A stretch of 7,265 nucleotides of DNA from Bacillota bacterium (GCA_023486985.1 JAMDEM010000077.1:1-7265), one strand, 5' to 3'. Positions 1 through 6,610 are shown, counted from the stretch's first letter. Notes: generated by a model from the sequence alone, not told the origin. Translations and numbers: made by a program.

Positions 1-1361
1 CCTGAAGCCGTGCCCATAAAGAGAGAATTGTTGTTTATCCGGCAAAGCATTTTATTACTCCCTTGCCCAAACTGGAAAGGGCATGCAAAGCCATTGAAGA
101 AGAGCTTGAGGAGAAACTGAAGTTTTTCAGGGAACAAGGGAAACTTCTTGAGGCACAAAGACTCCAGATGCGCACCAATTATGACCTTGAACTTTTAAGG
201 GAAGTGGGCTACTGTAACGGCATAGAAAATTATTCCCGTCATCTTTCCGGCAGAAGAGCCGGGGAGCCGCCTGCCACTCTGATTGATTATTTTCCGGTAG
301 ATTTTCTTCTTTTCATTGATGAATCTCATGTAACCATTCCTCAATTAAGGGGAATGCTGCACGGCGATAAATCAAGAAAAGACAGTCTTATAGGGCACGG
401 CTTCAGGCTTCCGTCAGCTTATGACAACCGTCCCTTAAGCTTTGATGAATTTAAAGCAAAGACCGGCCAGGTAATTTACATTTCTGCAACTCCCGCTCCT
501 TATGAATTAAAACATTCAAAACAGGTTGTAGAGCAGATAATAAGACCCACTGGACTTGTTGATCCCGAAGTGATAATAAAACCCGTTGCCGGGCAGGTGG
601 ATGACCTTATTGATGAAATAAAGAAAAGAACGGCTGTAAAAGAAAGGGTTCTTGTAACCACTCTTACCAAGAAAATGGCTGAAGACCTTAATGAATATCT
701 TAACGAAATGGGCATAAAAGCCAGATACCTTCATTCCGAAATTGACACTCTTGAACGGATTCAGATTCTCCGTGATTTAAGGCTTGGAAATTTTGACGCG
801 CTGGTGGGAATAAACCTTTTAAGGGAAGGGCTTGATCTTCCCGAGGTTTCTCTCGTCGCCATTCTTGATGCAGATAAAGAAGGGTTCCTGCGCTCTGAAA
901 CTTCTTTAGTCCAGACGATAGGAAGGGCTGCAAGGAATGTGAGCGGCACAGTGATTCTTTATGCCGACAAATTAACTGATTCCATTAAAAAAGCACTGGC
1001 TGAAACGGAGCGCAGGCGTAAGATTCAGATTGAATACAACAAGCGCTACGGAATAACGCCTGAATCTATAAGAAAAGCAGTCAGAGACATTCTTGAAGGC
1101 ATGGCAGTGGCGGAATCCCCGGCTGAATACAGAGTTAAAGACAAGGAAAAAATTAGCATCAATGCTCTTCAAAAGCTTATCAGGGAAATTGAAACTGCAA
1201 TGAGAGAAGCTGCAAAACAGCTGGAATTTGAAAAAGCCGCGGCTTTAAGAGATGAGATGTATGAGTTAAAAAAGGAATTTTCCTCAAGGCTCGAATCAGC
1301 CCCCTTAGGCCCTGTGGCAATGGAGATGCCTGCAGGCAGGAGAAAGAGAAGGGCTGGTTAA
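1..1361 (+). CDS. uvrB: UvrB, excinuclease ABC subunit B (5'-truncated by window, frameshift near the left edge)
   Basis: UvrB is the damage-verifying helicase-like subunit of nucleotide excision repair; it is loaded by UvrA and recruits UvrC. The intact frame covers 27-1361. Counting residues from the TTG at 63, I see the YCxGIENYSRHLSGR block (50-64), the DESH Walker B box (86-89), SATP motif III (141-144), RPTGLVDP (161-168), VLVTTLTKKMAEDL motif IV (196-209), the GINLLREGLDLPEVSL motif V region (249-264) and QTIGRAARN motif VI (284-292). A C-terminal UVR domain for UvrC contact lies at about 367-405, ending in a basic tail. The TTG at 63 is not the real start: coding similarity (VVYPAKHFITP) continues upstream to about 27, and the Walker A half lies outside the window. 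Upstream of that the matching residues (PEAVPIKR) are in another frame, and the main frame has a TGA at 3-5. Identification is certain; whether the break is real is not. Confidence 0.97.
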
Positions 1362-1383
1362 TGAGGCGGTAGAATCTTTATCC

Positions 1384-1392
1384 AGAGGTGGG
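1384..1392 (+). promoter_or_regulatory. Ribosome-binding site of the aldolase gene, decides between two ATG starts
   Basis: AGAGGTGGG matches the anti-Shine-Dalgarno sequence well. Its GAGGTG core (1385-1390) is only 2 nt from the ATG at 1393 but 11 nt from the ATG at 1402. The short first spacing and the family's usual N-terminus (M-x-x-YLD) favour 1402, though 11 nt is slightly long, so the choice is not certain. Confidence 0.6.
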
Positions 1393-1401
1393 ATGCAAGC
1401 T

Positions 1402-2067
1402 ATGACAATATACCTTGATTCGGCGGTTAAGTCTGAGATTGAAAGCATTTTAAATTTTTCTTTTGTTAAAGGCATAACAACAAATCCTTCTATTATAGCT
1501 TCTGCGCTTAAAAAGGATGAAGTTCAGTGGCAGGAGATTCTTGACCTTATAAGCTGGATATCCAAAGTTTCCCCCGGCGAAATTTTTGTTCAAACAAACT
1601 CAGACGAATATTCTGAGATGTATAAGGAAGCCCGTTATTTAAGCTCTCTGGTTCCAAAAAGAATGGTAATAAAAATTCCTTATTCTCTAAACGGTTTAAG
1701 GACAGTAGCCAGTCTTAAGTCAGAAGGAATTCCCACTGCGGTTACTGCCATTTTTGACCCAGTCCAGGTTTATGTATCTGCCGAAGCCGGAGCATCTTAT
1801 GCAATTCCTTATTATAACAGGATGAAGAAAGAAAGCCTGGATGTTTCAAAATCAATTCCCGAGATGTTAAATATCTGCAGGAACAGCGGAAAAACAAAAC
1901 TTCTTGCTGCCAGCATCAAAACCACTCAGGAGGTTTTAGAACTTCTTAATATGGGAATTTTAAATATGACAATTTCTTTTTCATTGATAGAACAGATTAT
2001 GACTAATGAACTTACCCGGAAATCAATAGAAAAATTTCAGGAATCGTTGAAAGTAAAAGGCTTGTAG
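1402..2067 (+). CDS. fsa: Fructose-6-phosphate aldolase / small transaldolase family protein (FSA type)
   Basis: This is a class I aldolase of the TalC/FSA family with an expected TIM-barrel fold. Family members cleave or form fructose 6-phosphate from dihydroxyacetone and glyceraldehyde 3-phosphate, or transfer the dihydroxyacetone unit. The 221 residues match the usual length of about 220. Counting from the ATG at 1402, I see D6 in IYLDSA, N28 in GITTNPS, the Schiff-base lysine K91 in MVIKIPYS, T115 in the IPTAVTA strand and Y137 in IPYYNR. Q64 (FVQTN) and Y137 correspond to Gln59 and Tyr131 of E. coli FSA. Small transaldolases usually carry Glu and Phe there, so true aldolase activity is the better guess. 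I135 replaces the Ala129 of E. coli FSA next to the catalytic Tyr. An alternative start is the ATG at 1393 (three more residues). The gene lies 40 nt after uvrB and 16 nt before the flavin oxidoreductase, probably cotranscribed; no functional link to either is evident. Confidence 0.88.
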   Translation: MTIYLDSAVKSEIESILNFSFVKGITTNPSIIASALKKDEVQWQEILDLISWISKVSPGEIFVQTNSDEYSEMYKEARYLSSLVPKRMVIKIPYSLNGLRTVASLKSEGIPTAVTAIFDPVQVYVSAEAGASYAIPYYNRMKKESLDVSKSIPEMLNICRNSGKTKLLAASIKTTQEVLELLNMGILNMTISFSLIEQIMTNELTRKSIEKFQESLKVKGL

Positions 2068-2083
2068 TCCAGGGAGGTTAATT

Positions 2084-3091
2084 ATGCCGGACCTTTTTAC
2101 ACCCATTACTGTAAGAGATATAACTATAAAAAACCGTATTGTCATGCCGCCTATGGCTAATGACCTGGCAACGGAAAAAGGCGGGATTACGGAAGCTCTT
2201 ATCAGCCATTATATGGCACGGGCAAAGGCAAAAGTCGGACTGATCATCGTTGAGCACAGTTACATAGAAAAAAGAGGACAGTACTCGGAAAAACAAACCG
2301 GAATTTACAGCGATGAACTTATCCCGGGACTGTGCTCACTGGCTGAGGCTATAAGAAACTGCGGTGCAATATCTGCAATACAGCTTGCCCATGCGGGATT
2401 AAAGTCAAAGAAAAATGCAACCGGATTTCTTCCGGCATCGCCATCGGAAATTGCCATACCGGGAGAAACTGAAAAACCTCTTCCTCTTACTGAGGATGAA
2501 ATAAAAGAGCTGGTAGTAAAATATCGCCAGGCATCGAGAAGGGCAAAGGAAGCAGGTTTTGACATCATCGAGATTCACGGGGCTCATGGTTTTCTTATCA
2601 ATGATTTTCTCTCCCCTTATACCAACCGCAGGACGGATTCTTACGGAGGTAATTTTGAAAAAAGACTGCAGTTCCCCCTCGAGGTGGTAAGGACAGTAAG
2701 AGAAGAAATAGGTTCTGCCATGCCTCTTTCCTTCAGGCTTCCGTCTGATGACATTATTGCCGGCGGGATAACCATTGAAGACAGTAAAAGAATAGCAGTG
2801 GAGCTTGAAGCGGCAGGCGTTGATATAATGGATGTTTCCGGAGGACTGTCCGGTTCCCGCCCACCGGGAAAAACAGAAGAAGGCTATTTCTTTTCCCATG
2901 CTCACGAAATTAAAAAAGTTATAAAAATCCCTGTTATCGGAGTCGGTGGCGTGAAGAACCCGGAATTTGCCGACAATGCAGTAAGAGAAGGCATCGTTGA
3001 TATGGTTGCCGTCGGAAGAGCCCTCCTGGCAGATCCTCTGTGGGCAGAGAAAGCATGGGATGAACTTAAACGGATAACGAAGCAGGCTTAA
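2084..3091 (+). CDS. NADH:flavin oxidoreductase, old yellow enzyme family (short YqjM-like form)
   Basis: This is a predicted FMN-dependent ene-reductase with a TIM barrel. Relatives reduce activated C=C bonds of enones, dienoyl-CoAs or xenobiotics with NAD(P)H; the substrate here is unknown. Its 335 residues correspond to the single-domain form, without the C-terminal Fe-S and NAD-binding domains of 2,4-dienoyl-CoA reductase. Visible are LFTPITVRDITIKNRIVMPPM (4-24), Q100 in IQLAHAG (FMN contact), the HxxH pair H165/H168 in EIHGAHGF, FLSPYTNRRTDSYGG (175-189), R218 in SFRLPSDD, and the C-terminal phosphate-binding segment VAVGRALLADP (308-318). Two usual active-site residues differ. The tyrosine after HxxHG, the proton donor in YqjM (Tyr169), is F170. 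The redox-tuning Cys of YqjM (Cys26) is A25. The start is supported by GGGAGGT at 2072-2078, 5 nt before the ATG. It is the last gene of the plus-strand block. Confidence 0.92.
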   Translation: MPDLFTPITVRDITIKNRIVMPPMANDLATEKGGITEALISHYMARAKAKVGLIIVEHSYIEKRGQYSEKQTGIYSDELIPGLCSLAEAIRNCGAISAIQLAHAGLKSKKNATGFLPASPSEIAIPGETEKPLPLTEDEIKELVVKYRQASRRAKEAGFDIIEIHGAHGFLINDFLSPYTNRRTDSYGGNFEKRLQFPLEVVRTVREEIGSAMPLSFRLPSDDIIAGGITIEDSKRIAVELEAAGVDIMDVSGGLSGSRPPGKTEEGYFFSHAHEIKKVIKIPVIGVGGVKNPEFADNAVREGIVDMVAVGRALLADPLWAEKAWDELKRITKQA

Positions 3092-3128
3092 AAGAATTTT
3101 TATTTATTTTGCGATCGAATACCCCGCA

Positions 3129-3209
3129 GTCATCCTGAGCAGCGCGAAGGATATCGGATAGAGATTCTCACCCACCCTTTCAGGGCGGGTACCCGTCACT
3201 CGCAATGAC
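3129..3209. repeat. 81-bp MITE-like or interspersed repeat segment with inverted ends
   Basis: The segment begins with GTCATCCTGAG and ends with CTCGCAATGAC, whose reverse complement is GTCATTGCGAG, so the termini match at 8 of 11 positions. Sequences of the GTCATCCTGAGC...GAAGGAT and GTCATTGCGAG kind are familiar as dispersed intergenic repeats in many bacterial genomes. Inside, ACCCACCCT (3170-3178) and AGGGCGGGT (3182-3190) pair with one A/C mismatch around a 3-nt loop. It has no coding capacity, so it would need an enzyme in trans if mobile. Confidence 0.5.
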
Positions 3210-3211
3210 AT

Positions 3212-3229
3212 TTTCGCAGCTGTGCGAAA
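3212..3229. repeat. Perfect 7-bp hairpin TTTCGCA/TGCGAAA
   Basis: TTTCGCA at 3212-3218 pairs with TGCGAAA at 3223-3229 around the loop GCTG. It follows the MITE-like segment directly. No T-run follows on either strand, so it does not look like an intrinsic terminator. Confidence 0.5.
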
Positions 3230-3268
3230 TCCTCCCTATCCGGTCGGAACGCACCTTGCCCGAAGGGA

Positions 3269-3300
3269 TACCCTGCGCTCTTGGCGCAGGGTAGTTTATT
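3269..3300 (+). terminator. Perfect 10-bp stem-loop followed by a weak T-rich tail; possible terminator
   Basis: TACCCTGCGC (3269-3278) pairs perfectly with GCGCAGGGTA (3284-3293) around TCTTG. On the plus strand it is followed by GTTTATTTT, a modest T-rich stretch, so it might end transcripts of the upstream oxidoreductase operon about 180 nt past its stop codon. On the minus strand the stem comes directly after the propeller gene's stop codon but has no T-run, so there it could only protect the 3' end or act Rho-assisted. The same stem with changed bases recurs at 6741-6764, so it is repeat-borne. Confidence 0.4.
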
Positions 3301-4582
3301 TTAAATCAACTCCCCAGAGCTGTCCGTCATAGTGGAAGCCAAATTTTGTTCTGTCAGAGTTGTTAGTCATCATATTTATTGTTAATTTTTGACCTGGAAA
3401 AATTTTATGGTTGTTTTTCCCTCTTATCCTGTTCATCATCATAAAGCAGATATACTCGGTTGTACCTTTTTTTTCTTTTGTTATTACCCGTGCATAAACA
3501 ACTATATTTTTCCGCAATGCGATGGCGCCCAGAACGGCTCCCAGTCCGTCGCTTATACTGAATGTCTTACCTGTGGCAATTTCTACTGATTTTAACTCCC
3601 TGAACGGCAACCGGCCATTTGGTATAATCTGTTTTTCGCCGGCATGAAAATAAATGATATATTTTTTATCATATGAGAACTCGGGACTATAATTGTCGCC
3701 TGATGTTGTAAGTCTTTTTTCAACGCCGCTCTTAATATTATAAATATAGATATCCCGCCTGCCTTTACCGGATGCCGGGCTTGTACGCCATACAGAATAA
3801 ACTACACTGCCGGCATCCTTATCCCATTCCATGTCCGTATGAAATCTTTCCGGAGTGATAAAAATTTTATTTTTTCCTTTTTTGTCAGTAAGGTAAAGAT
3901 AACTTTTCCATGATGAAAAATCTTTGGGTTCATAAGTCATCTGATAAGCAAATTTTTTGCCTTTAGCAAACCATGCAATAAAGCGCACCGCAAACTTCCT
4001 GTCTCCCAGCCTAAACAATTCTTCTTTTTTCCCGTTTTCAACATTTACTGCACAGAGATAATAACCGTCATTTTTAATCTTTACATAACTGACCTTTGAA
4101 GAATTGGGGATCCAGCATACAAGGTATGGTGTGGCAATGAATGAGTCTTCTCTTCCAAAAATTTTTTTTGCTGTTCCACCTTCATTTGTGGCAACATAGA
4201 TAGAGCCGTCTTTAACGAAGATAACATATTTTGAATTCGTGCTCCATGGACGGTTAACTATGCCCCAGCCCCGGCTGTTTGAAATAACATTGGCTTTGTG
4301 ATTTTTAACATTTACAATCCAGAGACGCATTTTCTCGGCAGGCTCTTCCGGATCAGATGTTTCCTTTTTATTGAATATTATATACCCGGAATCATTTGAC
4401 CATACGGCAAAGCAGATGCGTGTTCCAAAATCTCCTCCCATATCGGCAATCCAGTAAACCCTTGAAAAATCAGATGCATGCTTTTCGGGAAAAGCGCGCG
4501 GCTTATCCAGCGCATTTGATGAAAAACAAAATAGAAAACTTACAACAAGGATTAAAAGAAAAGCAGTTTTTATCCTTCTCAT
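3296..4582 (-). CDS. Exported TolB-like / WD40-like (PD40) beta-propeller protein
   Basis: The 428-residue protein has a clear signal peptide: basic MRRIK, a hydrophobic stretch at 7-20, and a likely signal peptidase I site after SNA (residue 24). The cysteine at 19 has no lipobox context, so it is probably not a lipoprotein. The rest is a series of about seven blades, each with a W/F-S-x-D/N-x-K/G-x-I-x-Y/F core. Examples are VWSNDSGYIIF, WSTNSKYVIFV, WIPNSSKVSYV, WFAKGKKFAY, EWDKDAGSVVY and EFSYDKKYIIYF, followed by short strands such as DIYIYNIKSG. This is the pattern of TolB and of the N-terminal propeller of prolyl peptidases. No peptidase or TolB N-terminal domain is present, so a specific function cannot be assigned; a periplasmic binding or scaffold role is plausible. 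GGGAGGG (4591-4597) lies 8 nt before the ATG. The gene follows folD by 54 nt, so it may be cotranscribed. Its TAA lies inside a repeat. Confidence 0.85.
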   Translation of the reverse strand: MRRIKTAFLLILVVSFLFCFSSNALDKPRAFPEKHASDFSRVYWIADMGGDFGTRICFAVWSNDSGYIIFNKKETSDPEEPAEKMRLWIVNVKNHKANVISNSRGWGIVNRPWSTNSKYVIFVKDGSIYVATNEGGTAKKIFGREDSFIATPYLVCWIPNSSKVSYVKIKNDGYYLCAVNVENGKKEELFRLGDRKFAVRFIAWFAKGKKFAYQMTYEPKDFSSWKSYLYLTDKKGKNKIFITPERFHTDMEWDKDAGSVVYSVWRTSPASGKGRRDIYIYNIKSGVEKRLTTSGDNYSPEFSYDKKYIIYFHAGEKQIIPNGRLPFRELKSVEIATGKTFSISDGLGAVLGAIALRKNIVVYARVITKEKKGTTEYICFMMMNRIRGKNNHKIFPGQKLTINMMTNNSDRTKFGFHYDGQLWGVDLK

Positions 4583-4636
4583 ATTGCTTGCCCTCCCTTT
4601 TTCCTCTGCCGTCTGGAAGAGGATGGTATCAGGTTA

Positions 4637-5505
4637 TTAACCCACCAGGGCGGTTAAGCCTGATTTAATCCTGGCTGATTTAATTGTATTTTTCATCAGC
4701 ATTGCTATTGTAAGAGGACCCACGCCGCCGGGAACAGGAGTGGTTGCAGAAGCAATCTTTGAAACTTCATCATAATCAACATCGCCAACCAGCTTGTCTC
4801 CAACCCGGTTGATTCCCACGTCAATTACAACAGCACCTGGCTTCACCATGCCGGCAGTGACTGCTTTTGCTTTGCCTATGGCGACCACCAAAACATCTGC
4901 CCTGCGGGTTACTTCTCCAAGATCTTTTGTTTTTGAATGGCAAATTGTAACTGTTGCATTTTCCTGAAGAAGCATAAGAGCCACAGGTTTTCCCGAAAAG
5001 CATTGCTTCTGCCAACAACTACAGCTTCAGCTCCAGCCAGTTTTGCTCCCGATCGTTTAAGAATTTCCATTATTCCGTGAGGCGTGCATGGAGGGAAAAC
5101 GGCTTCTCCCATCATCAGCCTGCCGAGATTGACCGGATGAAATCCGTCAACGTCTTTTTCCGGCATTATCTCATCCATAACTTTCTGGGTGTTTATATGC
5201 TTTGGCAATGGCAGCTGCACAAGAATTCCATGAACAGCAGAATCGCTGTTAAGATCCTGAATTAGTTTTAAAAGAACCTCTTCCGTGGTGGCTTCCGGAA
5301 TCCTGTGAGAAATGGATTTAATACCAAGCTCTTCGCAGGCTTTTACCTTGTTTTTCACATATACCTGGGATGCCGGGTTTTCACCTACAAGAACAACAGC
5401 AAGTCCCGGTACTACGCCTTTTTCTTTTTTCAGTTCCTCTACTTCCTTTTTAAGACTTTCTCTTATTTCTTTTGCAATTGCCTTTCCATCAAGAATTACT
5501 GCCAT
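4637..5505 (-). CDS. folD: FolD, methylenetetrahydrofolate dehydrogenase/cyclohydrolase, interrupted by a frameshift
   Basis: FolD interconverts 5,10-methylene- and 10-formyl-tetrahydrofolate through two steps, using NAD(P). Before the break I see GLAVVLVGENPASQVYVKNK with Y49 and the catalytic K53, LVQLPLPKH (95-103), KDVDGFHPVN (117-126), PPCTPHG (138-144) and the Rossmann segment AVVVGRSN (161-168). The frame is then lost within 4994-5001. It resumes as GKPVALMLLQENATVTICHSKT and continues through ADVLVVAIGK, GAVVIDVGINR and the signature TPVPGGVGPLTIAML to the stop. The family has exactly two residues between GRSN and GK; here there are 8 nt instead of 6, so two bases look extra. Repaired, the protein would be 288 residues, normal for FolD. 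The start at 5505 is preferred over the in-frame ATG at 5547 because AAAGGAG precedes it and MAVILDG is the family N-terminus. folD is 29 nt after the carbonic anhydrase-like gene. Confidence 0.93.
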
Positions 5506-5512
5506 TTTACTG

Positions 5513-5519
5513 CTCCTTT
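5513..5519 (-). promoter_or_regulatory. Ribosome-binding site of folD
   Basis: On the minus strand AAAGGAG stands 7 nt before the ATG at 5505. The upstream in-frame ATG at 5547 would overlap the preceding gene's stop and add 14 residues with no family support. This site fixes the folD start. Confidence 0.8.
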
Positions 5520-5534
5520 CTGCATGTCTGCCTG

Positions 5535-6071
5535 TCATAATCCCCATTTTCTGTCAGCCGGCGCATAGCCTTCCATGTATGAGCGGCTGAGAAGAGCATA
5601 TTTTTCCGCCCACATTTTATTCGTTGCAATTTCCTCAGGAGTAAGCTTTCTTACCGGTTTGCACGGAATCCCAAGATAGAGCAGTAAAATGGCCAGAACT
5701 GCACCTTCCGTCACAAGAGCCCCCGCACCTATAATAATGTCGTCGTTTACCTGTGCCCCATTTAAAACAATCGCTCCTATCCCAACCAGCACCCTGTCTT
5801 TGATAGTGCAGCCATGAAGTTTTACATTGTGACCTGCGGTTACATAATTTCCTATAATCAGAGGATAATCATCCGCAACATGCAGAGTTGAGGAGTCCTG
5901 GATATTGCTGTATTTCCCTATGCTTATATGGTTAACATCTCCTCTTGCCACAGAATTAAACCAGAGGCTGGAATGTTCCTCCATTGTTACCCCGCCTATT
6001 ACCTTTGCTCCTTCTGCAATGAAAGCAGTGGGATCAATCTTTGGATGATGATTCAGCCATCTTATTATCAT
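5535..6071 (-). CDS. Gamma-class carbonic anhydrase-like hexapeptide-repeat protein
   Basis: This is a left-handed beta-helix protein of the YrdA/PaaY/Cam-like group, normally a trimer with zinc or iron at subunit interfaces, that hydrates CO2 in characterised members. Counting from the ATG at 6071 (178 residues, typical), the metal ligands are H64 (TLHV), H81 and H86 (AGHNVKLHG). R43 and D45 (VARGDVNH), N56 and Q58 (SNIQDSS) match conserved residues of Methanosarcina Cam. Hexapeptide turns run from about 13 to 128, followed by a C-terminal helix (LTPEEIATNKMWAEKYALLS). The segment before LGIPCKPVRKL reads VLAILLLY, where relatives usually have a Pro/Gly-rich turn such as VIPPGSLV. The ATG at 6071 was chosen over 6089 because GGAGG (6081-6085) precedes it and the family starts close to here. 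Its place after the epimerase suggests a bicarbonate role near propionyl-CoA carboxylation, which is inference; some relatives lack proven activity. Confidence 0.88.
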   Translation of the reverse strand: MIIRWLNHHPKIDPTAFIAEGAKVIGGVTMEEHSSLWFNSVARGDVNHISIGKYSNIQDSSTLHVADDYPLIIGNYVTAGHNVKLHGCTIKDRVLVGIGAIVLNGAQVNDDIIIGAGALVTEGAVLAILLLYLGIPCKPVRKLTPEEIATNKMWAEKYALLSRSYMEGYAPADRKWGL

Positions 6072-6080
6072 TCTTATAAT

Positions 6081-6085
6081 CCTCC
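6081..6085 (-). promoter_or_regulatory. Ribosome-binding site of the carbonic anhydrase-like gene
   Basis: GGAGG on the minus strand lies 9 nt before the ATG at 6071. The alternative ATG at 6089 is just upstream of this GGAGG and has no good site of its own, so the shorter protein is preferred. Confidence 0.75.
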
Positions 6086-6151
6086 ACATTAATTTTCCGC
6101 TACTTTATTTTGTCTGCGCAAAACCCTGCCCTTTTGCGGCGGTTACTTTAT

Positions 6152-6167
6152 GGAGAGCAAGCTCTCC
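6152..6167. repeat. 6-bp hairpin with CAAG loop in the epimerase to carbonic anhydrase spacer
   Basis: GGAGAG (6152-6157) pairs with CTCTCC (6162-6167) around CAAG, the same loop as in the stem at 6741-6764. The 140-nt spacer 6072-6211 otherwise holds no ORF I can support. It also contains TTTATTTTG at about 6103-6111, resembling the left part of the 3103 and 6723 repeat, so a decayed repeat copy is possible. Confidence 0.4.
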
Positions 6168-6211
6168 CACTACATTCCCGCCTCCATTATGGGCCGGCTT
6201 CATCCTTGAAA

Positions 6212-6610
6212 TCAGGGTTCGCACAATTCGATTAATACTCCGTTAGTTCCTGAAGGATGAAGGAATGCCACTTTTGTTCCATGTGCGCCGGGGCGCGAAA
6301 CTTCATCAACCAGAGGGACGCCATTATCTTTCAGTTGTTTTAATATTCCATCGATGCCTTTAACCGTAAAGGCAATATGGTGGATTCCCTCACCGCGCTT
6401 TTCTATGAATTTAGCGATTGCCGAATCAATTCCTGCGCTTTCAATAAATTCGATACTGCTTTCATTGATTCTCATGGAAGCAATTTTGATTTTCCTGTCC
6501 GGGAGTTCCTCACTGTGAACATCAACGGTGTTAAAAATTTTATTAAAGGCAGAAAGCGCGCCATCAATACTTTTTACCGCTATTCCGATATGGTTTATGC
6601 CGAGAATCAT
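6212..6610 (-). CDS. mce: Methylmalonyl-CoA epimerase (VOC superfamily)
   Basis: The enzyme interconverts (S)- and (R)-methylmalonyl-CoA, linking propionyl-CoA carboxylase to the B12-dependent mutase. The 132-residue length is normal for the family. The fold shows as two betaalphabetabetabeta halves: ILGINHIGIAV with metal ligand H7, a first half ending near IEFIES (E54 as likely ligand), then GEGIHHIAFTV (H77/H78, one of them a ligand), and the end NGVLIELCEP with E128. The HP-SG segment (LHPSGTNGV) before the last strand is typical. It lies 161 nt downstream of the mutase gene on the same strand, which strongly supports this function over other VOC enzymes such as glyoxalase I. Start: GAGG at 6618-6621 is 7 nt before the ATG, and this ribosome-binding site appears to lie inside repeat DNA. 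Confidence 0.93.
   Translation of the reverse strand: MILGINHIGIAVKSIDGALSAFNKIFNTVDVHSEELPDRKIKIASMRINESSIEFIESAGIDSAIAKFIEKRGEGIHHIAFTVKGIDGILKQLKDNGVPLVDEVSRPGAHGTKVAFLHPSGTNGVLIELCEP

Larger units (their letters stand above)
3103..3305. repeat. Composite intergenic repeat in the convergent spacer
   Basis: The 204-nt space between two convergent genes holds no plausible ORF but several repeat modules. TTTATTTTGCGATCG at 3103-3117 is identical to 6723-6737. GGGATACCCTGC at 3265-3276 matches 6738-6748 with its flank. GCAGGGTAGTTTAT followed by TTAAAT (3287-3306) matches 6757-6777 with one difference. Between the two outer modules lies about 135 nt that the other copy lacks, including an 81-bp segment with inverted ends and two hairpins. 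The right end runs into the 3' end of the propeller gene. This could be an old repeat enlarged by insertion of another one. Confidence 0.75.

Noticed and set aside
2405..2905. Long open frame on the minus strand opposite the flavin oxidoreductase (166 codons)
   Set aside because: It lies wholly within a well-supported gene, has no recognisable motif and an aromatic/serine-rich composition typical of antisense shadows.
1..3091. uvrB, aldolase and flavin oxidoreductase as a functional system
   Set aside because: Tight spacing suggests cotranscription, but nothing in the products ties them to a common process, so only adjacency is claimed.
5506..5547. Upstream in-frame ATG for folD at 5547
   Set aside because: It would overlap the previous gene and add 14 residues absent from the family, while the ATG at 5505 has a good Shine-Dalgarno and the usual MAVILDG start.
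5665..5700. Pair of compensating frameshifts in the carbonic anhydrase-like gene
   Set aside because: Reading the segment in the other two frames gives GHFTAL or WPFYCS, neither closer to the family consensus, and the length is unchanged.
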